Shown one piece after another: positions 1-10,174 of a stretch of 64,000 nt of DNA (its first letter is position 1; every line of letters starts with the position of its first letter). A program made the translations under genes and the position numbers. Location of the stretch: NCBI GenBank assembly GCA_024291935.2, contig JAGTYA010000025.1:6903501-6967500 (forward strand). The letters run 5' to 3'. This DNA is from Okapia johnstoni (Eukaryota > Chordata > Mammalia > Artiodactyla > Giraffidae). Below the pieces are notes generated by a model. The model was not told the DNA's origin. It worked only from the letters and a program-made list of their open reading frames with translations, and made no database searches.

Positions 1-345
1 TTGCCTTTCTTTGGGATTGGAATGAAAACTGACCTTTTCCAGTCCTGTGGCCACTGCTGAGTTTTCCAAATTTGCTGGCATACTGAGTCCAGCACTTTAA
101 CAGCATCATCTTTTAGGATTTGAAATAGCTCAACTGGAATTCCATCACCTCCACTAGCTTTGTTCATAGTGATGCTTCCTAAAGCCCACTCAACTTCGCA
201 TTCCAGGATGTCTGGCTCTAGGTGAGTGATCACACCATCGTGGTTATCTAGGTCATGAAGAACTTTTTTGTATAGTTCTTCTGTATATTCTTGCCACCTC
301 TTCTTAATATCTTCTGCTTCTGTTAGGTCAATACCATTTCTGTCC
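1..345 (-). mobile_element. BovB LINE fragment (ORF2 region), cut by window edge
   Basis: The sequence reads, in reverse complement, as the segment just upstream of the BovB reverse-transcriptase core. It is nearly the same text as positions 36975-37325 of the larger BovB in this window. It stops being BovB-like near 345. The 3' part of the element lies left of the window. No coding capacity remains in this piece alone. Confidence 0.93.
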
Positions 346-354
346 TTTATATAT

Positions 355-834
355 GTCTATAAAATCTAGGATATCTATCTATCTGTCTATCTATATCTCT
401 GAGCAAGTACGTGAGTGAGAAGGAACAGAGGGTGGTTATTATGAGAAACTGGCTCACATATTACGGAGGCTGAAAGCCCTAGGATCTGCCATCTGTAGGT
501 AAACCCCCGGGCAAGCCAGTGGTGTAGTTCAGTCCGAGTCTGGTGGCCTGAGAACAGGGAGCTGATGGGGACGGCCCCAGTCTGAGGTCCAGAGAAGACG
601 AGATTAAATGAGATGTGAGGATCTGAAAAGGGACAAACACCTCCTTCCTGCACCTTCTGTTCTATTTAAGCCCTCAGCAGAGGACAGTCTCCATCTACTG
701 GACTGACTCCACTGATCCAAATGCTAATCTCACCCCAAAACACCCTCACAACAGGCCCAGTATACCCAGAAAAAAATGCTTAATCAGGGCCCCTGGTGAT
801 CCAGTCAAGTCGACACAAAATTAACCATCACAGG
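355..834 (-). repeat. ERVL-type LTR remnant, MLT2-like (solo)
   Basis: On the minus strand it opens with TGTGATGGTTAATTTTG at about 834. It then runs through the ordered blocks I associate with MLT2 LTRs: a GAGGGTGTTT block, a block ending in paired CCTGTTCTCAGG-like text, and a TCTCATAATAA polyadenylation-region block near 430. A short TATC run (372-397) sits near its 3' end. No internal viral genes adjoin it, so it is an ancient solo LTR. Family naming is by eye. Confidence 0.7.
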
Positions 835-1087
835 CGGGGACAGGACTCTGTCAGCGTCCCTCCCTTTCATGACCCTGACATTGATGGTGGCCTGGTTCAT
901 TCTCAACCTACACTCAGTGCTTTTCCTTCTAATAAAATTATTGCTACACTGTTTTCATTACCCATGTGGGTGAGTGGTTTGCCTCTGAGGTTGCACATGA
1001 AAACCATAGGGCTTTTGAAAACCCCAGAGCTGTGGCCACACCCCTGCTCACCTCTGATGTTAAGGCCATCTGACCGCTAGCCTGTAT
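835..1087. other. No feature recognised (835-1087)
   Basis: Unique-looking sequence between the LTR and a MIR. Short open frames exist, but none has recognisable protein features or splice context. Confidence 0.5.
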
Positions 1088-1285
1088 TTATCTGGGCATT
1101 TACTACGTTCCAGGTGCTATGCCAGGTGCTTTATTCCCATCAGCCCACTCACTGCACCATCCTATAGAGCTACAGTCCTTCCCATTTTACAGAGGAGGAA
1201 ACGGAGCCTTGGGCTAGCTGTCTTGTCAAGGTCACTCAGTGCCAGGACCAGGACTCAGGTATCTGATTGCAAAGACGCCACTCCT
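1088..1285 (-). repeat. MIR SINE
   Basis: Shows the reverse MIR order: a 'ttccaggtgctatgccaggt' block, then 'cccattttacagaggaggaa', then 'aaggtcactcagt'. This is the core of an ancient mammalian tRNA-derived SINE. It is diverged and carries no gene. Confidence 0.8.
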
Positions 1286-1444
1286 AACTGCCCTGGCTCT
1301 TCTTGGAGAACTGACCTCTTTAATCATGCTGGGGTTGCAGGAATATACACAACACATATAATCCCTGCCCACGTGGAAGCTGCAGTCTGGGGGCGAAGGC
1401 AGTGGGGGGATTTCTGAGCATGTGTGCTTTGCTTACGTTCATTC

Positions 1445-1562
1445 AGTTGTTTATACGACAATCCTAAAAGGTAAAGGCATGATCATCCCCATTTGACACT
1501 CTGAGGCAGGGCTCAGAGAGGTCAAGTAACTTCCCCCAGGGTTGCACAGCTGGGTCCAGCAA
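1445..1562 (-). repeat. MIR SINE fragment
   Basis: Contains 'atccccatttgacactctga', 'cagagaggtcaagtaactt' and 'gcacagctgg' in MIR order on the minus strand. Only the central part remains. Confidence 0.7.
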
Positions 1563-2394
1563 GACATGGGAGGGGCAGGTGAAGAGCCCACCGGTGGTGT
1601 CTGGGTGACAGGTGAAGGGTAACAGGTGAAGGTGTGGATGTGAGTACTGGGGCTCTTTCAAACCACCCTGACTCCCTGACCCTTGCAGAGCTGGAGTCCA
1701 CTGAATCGCACCAGGGGAAGGCTGGTGTCTTCTTGCAGTAATCTGGAATTCCTAGAGGCAGTTTCCCTGCCCCTAGTTGGCTGTGTGGCTTTGAGCTCTC
1801 TGAGTCATCACGCCACCCTCCTGGAAGGGTCAGTGTGATGGTCAAATCAGACAGACCATGGAAGAGTGGTAGCAGACAGGGGTGCCAACACATATCAGTC
1901 AGTTCTCCCAAACTTCAGGACGGTAGTGAGGTCGTGGGAGATCCACACCCCCCACTGGGAGAACCATTAGCTGATAGTGGGCATGCTAAAATGTGTCCCC
2001 AGGCCCAGAGATGCAGCCCCTCTGGACTCAGCATCGGTTTTCCAGCGTCTGTGGCCCCCTGAGTACTGCCCAATGGGGCTCAAGGGGCAGAGGCTTGTCC
2101 AACACTAGTGCAATATTCACCTTGGCCACAGGAGGGCAGCATGCGCCCGTGCAACGCCCAGCTCCTGGGAAAGTGATTCTGGGGCAAGGAGCGCTTACTG
2201 CTTCTCCCAGGGGAAAGGGGAGCTGAGCTCATGAACAGAAATTGGGGAGAGTCCTCCACCTGTGCCCACCCACCCAACTCTGCCCAGTGTTCTTCCTCCC
2301 TACCTTCCTGCTTCACAGATACCACCAAGTTCTCTCTGTAAGGTAAGTACTTAGTTTAAGATTTACAGACACAAGGTAATGTATTCTATCATCA
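1563..2394. other. No feature recognised (1.56-2.39 kb)
   Basis: Unique-looking, moderately GC-rich DNA. A few frames of 65-129 codons are open, but they are rich in S, P, L and H, overlap on opposite strands and have no recognisable domain. I do not call a gene. Confidence 0.5.
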
Positions 2395-2520
2395 CATTCC
2401 ATTCAGCCATTTTTCACTGAAAACCTGCTTCATGCCACTATTCCAGGTGCTGGGGACTCAACAGTCACAACCTAGGCAAGATCCCTGTTCTCACTGAGCT
2501 GACAGTCTAACACAGTCTGC
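2395..2520. repeat. Old mammalian repeat, L2/MIR-like tail
   Basis: The text resembles the widespread 'tactatgtgccaggcact ... ccctgccctcatggagct' repeat. It has 'ccaggtgctggggactcaac' followed by 'tccctgttctcactgagctg'. The exact family is unresolved. Similar text occurs near 12015-12110 and 63890-63985. Confidence 0.45.
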
Positions 2521-2524
2521 CTCT

Positions 2525-2855
2525 CCTCCACATAATATCTTATTATGAAAATTTTCAAACATGCAGGATAGTTGGAAGAACTGTCCAGTGAACACCCACA
2601 GACCCACCACCTTTATTGTATATCTATCCATTTATTTCTTCCTCTATTCATCCGTCCTATTTTTTTTTTTTTTTGAGCACTTCAAAATAAGTTGTAAATC
2701 TCTCTTTCTGCCGTAAAGCCATGACTGGAGTTCATGCTCTTTTAAAGGTAAAATCGATACATAGTAAAATGGTCAGATCTTAGGTGAACCAATGCATGAG
2801 TGATGACAAGTGCACACACTTGTGCACCCAAATCTGATCAGGGCAGAAACCATTA
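2525..2855. mobile_element. Ancient L1 (L1M-like) 3' region fragment
   Basis: Contains 'gaaaattttcaaacatgcag', 'agtgaacacccacagaccca' and 'cacttcaaaataagttgtaa', text typical of old mammalian L1 3' regions. It is interrupted by a T run at about 2660-2674. No ORF survives. Orientation and subfamily were not determined. Confidence 0.5.
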
Positions 2856-2964
2856 TTTGCTGCGTTTTATTAGTTCTGCAACTCGGGGCTGCTTATTTAA
2901 CCTTTCTGCTTTAGTTTCCTCAGGTTTTTTTTTTGTTTGTTTTTTTTAAAGAATGAACTTGTTG

Positions 2965-3289
2965 GGCTTCCCTGGTGGCTCAGTGGTAACAAATCCATCT
3001 GCCAATTCAGGACACACAGGTTCAATTCCTGATCTGGGAAGATCCCGCAAGCTGTGGGGCAACTAAGCCCATTCGCTACAACTATTGAGCCTGTGCTGTA
3101 GAGCCCGGGATCCACAGCTACTGAAGCCCAAGCATCCTAGAGCCTGGGCTCCACATCAAGAGAAGCCACCACAATGAGAAGCCTGCACACTGCAGTGAAG
3201 AGTAGCCCCCTCTCGCTGCAACTAGAGAAATTTTCACCGCCCAGCAATGAAGACCCAGCACAGCCAAAAATAAACAAAATTACATTAAG
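2965..3289 (+). mobile_element. CHR-type tRNA-Glu SINE with target-site duplication
   Basis: Starts with the tRNA-derived head 'ggcttccctggtggctcagt', followed by a B-box-like 'ggttcaattcc'. It then has the CHR body ('agagaagccaccacaatgag') and the tail 'cagccaaaaataaa'. It is flanked by 17-bp direct repeats, aaagaatgaacttgttg at 2948-2964 and aaagaattaacttgttg at 3290-3306, with one mismatch. That fixes the ends and shows insertion by LINE-type retrotransposition. Confidence 0.92.
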
Positions 3290-3364
3290 AAAGAATTAAC
3301 TTGTTGAGAGAATGAAATGAAATGATAATATGAGAGTCCTGGACCATGATAAACGCAGTTACAC

Positions 3365-3485
3365 AGTCAGCCCGCCTGGCATGGGATTCACTCTCTTCTG
3401 GCTGTGTGACTTTGGGCAAGTCGCTTAATTTCTCTGAGCCTCTACTTCCTCCTCTGAAGTGAATCATAAAACTAACCTTTCAGCA
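3365..3485 (+). repeat. MIR SINE fragment
   Basis: Forward MIR core: 'ggctgtgtgactttgggcaa' followed by 'cttaatttctctgagcctc'. Ancient and diverged. Confidence 0.78.
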
Positions 3486-3589
3486 ATAATCTTAACCCTA
3501 GGTGAACACTAGAATCACCCGAGGAACTGTTAAACATAACCTACATGTCCCAAGTATTTGGAAATGTACAAGTATACTTTCAGAAGGAG

Positions 3590-3712
3590 AGTGACTAGAG
3601 CCAGGAGAACTGAGTTCATGTAACTCTTCTGCAGACATGGCCCGACCTTGGGTAATAAGTATGGAAGGTCTTTGGGCTTCAGCTTTTTCACCCTTACAAT
3701 GAAGTACAGATG
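3590..3712 (+). repeat. Degenerate MIR SINE
   Basis: Weak forward MIR order: 'ctagagccagg', 'cgaccttgggtaa', 'cttcagctttttcac', 'aatgaagtaca'. Heavily diverged. The text just before it (3495-3530) weakly resembles one end of MER5A. Confidence 0.45.
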
Positions 3713-3764
3713 AGCTAGTGGATATGAGAGGAGGCTGGGAGCTATAATGCATTCCACACCTATG

Positions 3765-3982
3765 CTGCTGTGTGTTCAGTTGCTCAGTCACATCCTACTC
3801 TTTGCGACCCCATGGACTGTAGCCCATTAGGCTCCTCTGTCCATGGGACTTCCCGGCAAGAATACTGGAGTGGGTTGCCATTTCCTTCTCCAGTGGATCA
3901 TCCCGACCCAGGGATCAAATTCGTGTCTTTTGCATCTCCTACATTGACAGGCGGATTCTTTACCACTGAGCCACCCAGGACG
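3765..3982 (-). mobile_element. Bov-tA SINE
   Basis: Reverse complement of a tRNA-Glu head fused to a BovB-derived tail: the 'caagaatactggagtgggtt' block, then a 'gggatcaaattcgtg' B-box region and 'accactgagccaccc'. It is flanked by attccacacctatg (3751-3764) and attctacacttatg (3983-3996), a 14-bp TSD with two mismatches. Confidence 0.93.
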
Positions 3983-3996
3983 ATTCTACACTTATG

Positions 3997-4288
3997 AGAT
4001 GTCATTATTTTAGGAACACTGGGAGTCAGAAAGGATCTTCCAGACCTAGTTTGACAGAATCAACTGTTTTAAAGAAGGGGAACCAAGGTATAGGAAAGAA
4101 TCAAACTTTTTTTAAATTACATCTGAGTAAATTCAATCTGGTCCAGATGATACCTCAGACCCCAGGGGGTGCAGTGACCCCAAAAGTTTACCTCCTCCCT
4201 TCCTCAGGCAGCCTTTCCTAGGAGACACCAGTCTCTTTTCTCTGTTGTCTGCTTTACACAGTTAGGGACTTACAAAAACTCCCATGTT
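3997..4288. other. No clear feature (4.00-4.29 kb)
   Basis: Unique-looking sequence. Positions 4020-4110 faintly resemble an old mammalian repeat, but I could not assign a family. Confidence 0.4.
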
Positions 4289-4299
4289 TTCCATTGTGT

Positions 4300-4953
4300 T
4301 CAATTCAGTTGCTCAGTCATGTCAGATTCTTTGTGACCCCATGGACTGCAGCACACCAGGCTTCCCTGTCCATCACCAACTCCTGGAGCTTGTTCAAACT
4401 CATGTCCATTGAGTTGGTGATGCCATCCAACCATCTCATCCTCTGTCATCCCCTTTTCCTCCTGCCTTCAATCATTCCTAGCATCAGAGTCTTTTCCAAT
4501 GAGTCAGTTCTTCGCATCAGGTGGCCAAAGTATTGGAGCTCCAGCTTCAGCATCAGTCTTTCCAGTGAATATTCAGGGCTGATTTCCTTTAGGACTGACT
4601 GGTTTGATTTCTTGCAGTCCAAGGGACTATCAAGAGTCTTCTCCAACACTATAGTTCAAAAGCATCAATTCTTCGGTGCTCAGTTTTCTTTATAGCCCAA
4701 CTCTCACAACCATACATGACTACTGGAAAAACCATAGCCTTGACCAGACAGACCTTTGTTGGCAAAGTAATGTCTCTGCTCTTTAATATGCTGTCTAAGT
4801 TGGTCATAGCTTTTCATCCAAGAAGCAAGCGTCTTTTGATTTCATGGCTGCAGTCACCATCTGCAGTGATTTTGGAGCCCAAGAAAATAAAGTCTCTCAC
4901 TGTTTCCAGTGTTTCTCCATCTATTTGCCATGGAGTAATGGGACCAGAAGCCA
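4300..4953 (-). mobile_element. BovB LINE, 5'-truncated 3' end (654 bp)
   Basis: The minus strand covers the C-terminal ORF2 region and ends at the BovB 3' terminus ('caattcagttgctcagtcat' at the left edge). The frame is broken by stops. It is flanked by ttccattgtgt (4289-4299) and ttccatggtgt (4954-4964), an 11-bp TSD with one mismatch, so the element is complete as inserted. Confidence 0.93.
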
Positions 4954-4964
4954 TTCCATGGTGT

Positions 4965-5640
4965 AGAAACAGAGAAATGAAATTTGTGGCACATGGACCT
5001 TCAGTAGCCACTCCTGTGCCCCAAAGAGACATGAATAGCTGATCACCGAACTTCTCCCCACCGAGTCCACAGCTGCCTTAGACATATATCCATCCCACAC
5101 TCTACTGAAGTCGACATCACCAGATAATCAGCATTGACAGCTGAAATGAAACCTCTTTGCTCTTTTGCCTGATATGAAGTTTCACAAGCCAGATATGTTC
5201 CCCTGAGCATGACACAGAGTGAAAAAGTCACCCACCAGTGCCTGAAGACAATGAGAGCTTGATAAGCACTTGTCACTTCACCCGGCAGCTAACGCAGGTA
5301 TTTGTTACTGCAAAGGTGGCAATTTCTGGGACATAGCCAGATCAAGAAAAGCTGGGGTGAGATTGTGTCTGGAGAGCTCCTGGTATCCAGTAGAGAAGGG
5401 GGTTGAGGGCCTGGCCATGCCAACTGGCAGGAGCAGGGCAGGTGTGTCTGGGGAAGTACCAACCTGAAGGTAAGGGGGAAGAAGGCAAGGCTGGAAGGTG
5501 GGGTGGAGGCAGTGAGACAGTCCCATCCAGGTGAATGCAGGAAGTAAGGGGAAGGTGCCTGTGGGGGTCCCAGCAGGTGAGACAGAGATACCTGAGAGCA
5601 GGTGATGGGCACGGATCCAGGCAGTTTGCAGTCAGTTGGT
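4965..5640. other. No feature recognised (4.97-5.64 kb)
   Basis: Unique-looking spacer. The 5340-5630 part is purine-rich and locally GC-rich. Several overlapping frames are open on both strands, which is expected from composition. I see no splice-bounded exon. Confidence 0.5.
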
Positions 5641-5651
5641 ACTCACTGAGT

Positions 5652-6051
5652 TGGACCATAGAGAAGGCTGAGTGCCAAAGAATTGATGCTTTCAAACTGT
5701 GGTGCTGTGAGAAGACTCTTGAGAGTCCCTTGGACAGCAAGGAGATCAAACCAGTCAATCCTAAAGGAAATCAATCCTGAATACTCACTGGACTGATGCC
5801 AAAGCTGAAGCTCCAATACTTTGGCCACCTGATGTGAAGAGCCAACTCACTGGAAAAGATCCTGATGCTGGGAAAGACTGAGGGCAGGAGAAGAGGGTTG
5901 ACAGAGGAAGAGGTAGTTGGATGGCATCACCCACTCAATGGATGTGAGTTTCAGCAAACTCCAGGAGAGAGTGGAGGACAGGGGAGCCTGGTGTGCTACA
6001 GCCGATGAGGTCACAAAGAGTCAGACACGACTGAGCGACTGAACAACAACA
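5652..6051 (+). mobile_element. BovB LINE 3' end (400 bp) with TSD
   Basis: Forward BovB 3' region from 'tggaccatagagaaggctga' to the tail 'gagcgactgaacaacaacaa'. The 11-bp repeat actcactgagt occurs at 5641-5651 and 6052-6062 and delimits the insert. It encodes only remnants of the ORF2 C terminus, with frame breaks. Confidence 0.93.
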
Positions 6052-6062
6052 ACTCACTGAGT

Positions 6063-6660
6063 ATGGAGGTGTGGAGGAGAGTCAAAGAAGAACAGGAGAG
6101 AGTGGGGCACCCAGCAGGGTGCTCGGCTTCAAGAACGAGGCTTTCCTCAGTTCAGCTAAATGAACACGCAAAGTCAGGAGGCTGGGTCATGCATGCCCGC
6201 ACCCGGAATCAGCAGTCGCTAGGCGCCGTGAACCCACCCCTCAGCTGCCCTCGTTGCTCTCAAGGTGCCTCGGCCACCAGCCTGGGGAGCTTCCCCGAGC
6301 AGCCCCCTCTGGCCCGCAGAGCTGCACAAACATCGCCCGCCTCTCCGTCAGCAGCTGTCAGAGCACATTTGCTGTCATACCGTCATCCGCGCTCCAGGAA
6401 GCCCGGAAGGCCAGGCGCTTCAGGGAATGGCCAGATTTAGTGATGCCTCAGATCTCTGGATGACTTCAGTGGACTCGTGTCCTGGCTAAAGCAGGGGAAG
6501 ATGGGACTCAGTGGGTTTCCGGGGGGAAAAGGGAAGAACAATCTACTCAAATGCCACGGCCCTGGTCACAGTGGGCCTTCCAAACACATCCTGAATGGAG
6601 TAAGAGCTGAGAGCCCTTCATTCTTTCCCTCTATTCCGTGACTAAGTGCTGCACTGGTGT
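6063..6660. other. Repeat-free, GC-rich stretch, no gene called
   Basis: No recognisable transposon. 6190-6440 is GC-rich with scattered CpG. Three overlapping plus frames of 69-125 codons arise from composition. None has a domain I know, so this stays unassigned. Confidence 0.5.
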
Positions 6661-6667
6661 GGAAATC

Positions 6668-6832
6668 GGTGAGCCACGTCTGATTCTTTGAGGCTCCTTT
6701 ATCTGTGAATTTCTCCAGGCAAGAATACTGGCGTGGGTTGCCATTCCCTTCTTCAGGAGATCTTCCCGACCCAGGGATCAAACACGTGTCTCCTGCATCG
6801 CAGGCAGATTCTTTACCATCTGAGCTACGAGG
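6668..6832 (-). mobile_element. Bov-tA SINE, diverged
   Basis: Reverse Bov-tA body ('caagaatactggcgtgggtt', 'gacccagggatcaaaca', 'accatctgagctac'). The BovB-tail part at the left is badly worn and the TSD is not visible. MIR-like text to its right (6840-6870) suggests insertion into or next to a MIR. Confidence 0.8.
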
Positions 6833-6839
6833 GTGGTCT

Positions 6840-7103
6840 CCCCATCTGCGAAATGAAGACAGCTACACTTGCCCTGATGAATGGGGCAAAAAACAAATCT
6901 CAGATGTGAGCAAGCTGTTTAGAGAGCACAGAGGGATGGACTAGGGACAACCAGGTTGTTCTCCTGGGTGTCAGCTCTGCTTGGTAGTGGCTCCCTGATC
7001 ACTGTTTGAGAAGGATTCTGAAGCTGAGGTAAAGCTGGACCAGAAAGCGTGCTGTGATGGCTTAGCTGTATCTGCTGTGGTGTGAGACGGGAGGGCACCC
7101 CCT
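6840..7103. other. Unique spacer with possible MIR end
   Basis: The first bases ('catctgcgaaatgaagacag') resemble the 3' half of a forward MIR. The rest shows no recognised element or gene. Confidence 0.4.
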
Positions 7104-7117
7104 CCTATGCAATCTTC

Positions 7118-7342
7118 GTGCATGTGTGTGCTCAGTCGCTTCAGTCATGTCCGACTCTTTGTGATCCCACGGACCATAGCCCACCAGGCTCCTCTGCCCC
7201 TGGAATTTTCCAGGCAAGAATACTGGAGTGGATTGCCATTTCCTTCTCCAGGGGATCTTCCCGACCTAGGAATCAAATCCACGTCTCCTGGGTCTCCTGC
7301 CTTGCAGGCAGATTCTTTACCACTGAGCCACTGGCCAAGCCC
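7118..7342 (-). mobile_element. Bov-tA SINE with TSD
   Basis: Full-length reverse Bov-tA, with the BovB tail 'gctcagtcgcttcagtcatg' at the left and the tRNA head at the right. It is flanked by cctatgcaatcttc (7104-7117) and cctatgctatctac (7343-7356), a 14-bp TSD with two mismatches. Confidence 0.93.
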
Positions 7343-7356
7343 CCTATGCTATCTAC

Positions 7357-7624
7357 TTGCTATTTTTGTCCTAAATTGCTGTAAGATATCATTATTGGCA
7401 TTTCTTTTTTAGGCCACTGCCAAAACCAGTCTGAGAAGAGGCCAATATGCAGAATTCACAACTCAGAGTCAGTCCATGGGCCCCCTTCTGGGCAGTGACT
7501 GGGGAGCAAAGGACCCTGCTACCCTGAGTCATATCACATGGCTATCCAGCCCTCACTCCTGCCTCATTTCCAGCTACATCCCTTCTTCATTCCAGTTTAA
7601 AAAAAAAATGTTTCAGCTACTGTC
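7357..7624. other. No feature recognised (7.36-7.62 kb)
   Basis: Unique-looking sequence with a short A run at 7599-7607. No gene or repeat identified. Confidence 0.45.
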
Positions 7625-7760
7625 TGTCACAGCACGTACTTTCAGGCCTCAAAACTTGTCCTTCTGCCTAGAATGCTCTTTCCTTCCCTGCCTGGAAAAC
7701 TCCTATGCATCCTTCAAAACCCAATGTCCATGACAGTTCTTCTGGGAAGTCTCCTTGCTT
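7625..7760 (+). repeat. L2 LINE 3' fragment
   Basis: Forward L2-type text: 'ttctgcctagaatgctcttt', then 'aactcctatgcatccttcaa', then 'tctgggaagtctccttgct'. This is an ancient CR1-like LINE with no coding capacity. Confidence 0.7.
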
Positions 7761-7989
7761 GATAACCCCTCCCCCAGGAAGAAGAAATACTCTAGGATAG
7801 AACAAATCTCTCTCTCTTTTTTGCTGTATTAGAATAAGACTGGAGAGGCCAAGCATCCCTGGCCCACACACAGTAGGTGTTTGGCTAGCGCAGGGATCTG
7901 CACCTTTACCTCCATCCCACTCACCCAAGACTGGCTGTGTGTTTGGCTTTCAGAACTCAACACAGGCTCTCTCCTGGCTGTTTAAAAGC

Positions 7990-8960
7990 CTTTGATTTGC
8001 GTTTGGCTTAGCCCATGTTCTCCCAGACACCATGGAGCAAGGCTGTACCGGGGGAGCCATGGGATGCTGTGTCCCTGTGTGCCGGGGGTGTGCAGGAATA
8101 GAAGGGGCAGTGGTCACGGACGAGCCAACCGGGAGCTCCGAAGGCCGCCCATCGCCATGGAAACGGGGCCCCATGGGCCAGCCAGGCCCGGGCTGGTCAG
8201 TGAATGAATAAACGTGGCCCATTTTTCTGCCTTTGTTAGGAGCCTCCCTAGGGCTTCCTGCTGTCAGCCCCAGCTGTGGGGAAGGCGGAATTTGCCTGAT
8301 ATCGCCGGGCCTCCGCCTGGCAGCGCTGAGCCCAGCCCGGGGTGCCCCACGCCAAGATTCATGCCCGGCTAACAAGCCCCACTTTGTTCCTGTGGGAAAG
8401 TCCAGCCCCTCAGGAAAGAGCCCTCTCTCCGGCCGGCCCCTGGTCTGGGGACCCAACGAGCCAAACAAAGCTCCATCCGCTGGCGATGATTCACAGGCCC
8501 CAGTGTCCACCTCCGTGCCCAGAGAGGCCGGCAGATCCGCTCGGAGAGGCAGAACTCTGGTGCATCCCTTTCCTGCTTCTTCAGGAGGCTGAGGTGGGAA
8601 CCACTCTTTCCCAGACCTGGTCCCAGGTCTCCCCCACCAGCCTCCACCTCTGGTTTCCAAGTGAGGGCTGTGTAAGAGACAGGTGGGCCTGGGCTGGGAG
8701 CAGCAGGAGCAGAGCTCAGCTGGTGCACACGTGAGGCACGGGGGTCGAGGGAGGGGTTCGGCCTGGCCCCCAACCCCCCTCCCCAAGGTTGAGGTTCAGT
8801 GGACTTGCAGTGTCCCCCTCCCCTGCCCCAGCATGGTGTGGGGTCCTGACCCAACCGCCATCCACACGAGCGGCCTTGGCCTCATCGTGTCACCTCGTCA
8901 GCTTCAAGACAAGGATGCTGATTCTGGCTGCCTCCCAGGATGTCACTGATAGAGGCTGTG
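7990..8960. other. GC-rich repeat-poor block, possible regulatory DNA
   Basis: About 1 kb with no recognisable transposon, in a window otherwise dense with them. By eye, 8000-8560 is about 60% GC with roughly 29 CpG, an observed/expected ratio near 0.5, so it misses a strict CpG-island threshold. A minus frame of 278 codons (7950-8786) is open, but its G/P/R/S-rich composition and heavily overlapping opposite frames fit chance in GC-rich DNA. A conserved enhancer or cryptic promoter is possible. I see no proof of transcription. Confidence 0.35.
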
Positions 8961-9285
8961 ATTAAGGAGCAACTGATGCTCCTTTGCCAGGCTCTCTGCA
9001 AAGGGCACCCGTGGGCTATCTCATTGCAGTGTTTCTCTTGGTGAGAACTCACCAGCCCAGATGTCCATGGGGAATCGCTGGCAGGTAAATGAAGGAGTGC
9101 AGAGTCCAGGGAGGGGACAGCAGGAGCTCCAGGAATCGGGGGTCCTTGGGGATCCCTGCACCACCTACCTAGTCCATCCCCAATGACTTAGAGCCAACAA
9201 CTGTTACCTTGTGGGGACATGGGTCCAGCCTGGTTAGGTCTTCTGATGGTCCTTATAGGAGGTTGGAAAGGTGGGTTTTGATGAG
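8961..9285. other. No clear feature (8.96-9.29 kb)
   Basis: Unique-looking. 'tttgccaggctctctgcaaa' near 8980 is faintly MIR-like but too weak to call. Confidence 0.4.
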
Positions 9286-9470
9286 AAATCCCAGGAGGTG
9301 CAGTGGTAAAGAATCTGTCTGCCAATGGAGAAGACTCAAGAGACACAGGTTCAATCTCTGGATTAGGATCGAACCCAGTATTCTTGCCTGGAGAATCCCC
9401 ATAGACAGAGGACCTTGGCAGGTTACAGTCTATGGGGTCACAAAGAGTCAGACATGACTGAGCACACGTA
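9286..9470 (+). mobile_element. Bov-tA SINE with internal deletion
   Basis: Forward tRNA head, B-box-like 'ggttcaatctc', then the BovB-derived tail ending 'gagtcagacatgactgagca'. The usual block between the head and 'gtattcttgcctggagaat' is shortened. Confidence 0.88.
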
Positions 9471-9756
9471 CACGCATACATCTCAATTTGTGAAAATGCA
9501 ACACTAAACCATATGTCATTTACATCGAGAGTAAAACTATGACTAAAGGATGAGATGATATGCACAAAATTCATCACAGTGGTGACCTCTTGGGGGTTGC
9601 TGGGGAGTGAGGATCCAGGGGTGCAGCAGTCTTGGGGTTGGTCTATTTCCAAAGCTAGAAGTTTGGTACATAGATGCTTATTATTATTTGAATCTTTAAA
9701 CCTTATATAAACATCATATACTTCAGAATGCATGACACAGACTCCACAATAAATTT
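9471..9756. repeat. Possible old interspersed repeat, unclassified
   Basis: Text such as 'tgcacaaaattcatcacagt' and 'ggtgacctcttgggggttgc' resembles old L1 or DNA-transposon 3' sequence I have seen elsewhere. I cannot name the family. No gene. Confidence 0.3.
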
Positions 9757-9768
9757 TAAAACTACCTG

Positions 9769-9988
9769 TTCGTGCTAAGTCGTTTCAGTCTTGTCCAACT
9801 CCGTGCAACCCCATGGCCTGTAGCCTGCCAGACTCCTCTGTCCATGGGATTCTCCAGGCAAGAATACTGGAGTAGGTTGCCACTTCCTCCTCCAGGGGAT
9901 CTTGCCCACCGAAGGATCGAACCCGCGTTTCTTATGTCTCCTGCACTGGCAGGCGGGTTCTTTACCACTAGCGCCACCTGGGAAGCCC
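9769..9988 (-). mobile_element. Bov-tA SINE with perfect TSD
   Basis: Full-length reverse Bov-tA. The 12-bp repeat taaaactacctg occurs at 9757-9768 and 9989-10000 without mismatch, so this is among the better-preserved insertions here. Confidence 0.95.
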
Positions 9989-10077
9989 TAAAACTACCTG
10001 GAGACCAGGTGAACCCACTTCGAGGCCACATCCGGTCCTCAGGCCTCCTGCCTGTGACACCTGCCCCGTGGCTCAGG

Positions 10078-10168
10078 TAACACTATCCGCATTTCACAGA
10101 TGAGGAAACTTGAACCTTGAGGGTTGAAGCCACTTGTCTAAGGTCTTACAGCTACCACTGACTGTGTG
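10078..10168 (-). repeat. MIR SINE fragment
   Basis: Reverse MIR core 'gcatttcacagatgaggaaa' followed by 'aaggtcttacagct'. Confidence 0.72.
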
Positions 10169-10174
10169 GTTTGG

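Noticed and set aside
355..834. Possible provirus around the LTR-like sequences at 0.4, 50.9 and 54.6 kb
   Set aside because: No gag, pol or env-like sequence lies beside them, and the LTRs are unrelated to each other. They are ancient solo LTRs.
7950..8786. 278-codon minus-strand open frame
   Set aside because: GC-rich DNA with overlapping long frames on both strands. The translation is G/P/R/S-rich without a domain, and no splice or start context supports it.
9188..9733. 181-codon minus-strand frame
   Set aside because: Its central part is the complement of a Bov-tA SINE (9286-9470). The frame is a chance read-through of repeat sequence.
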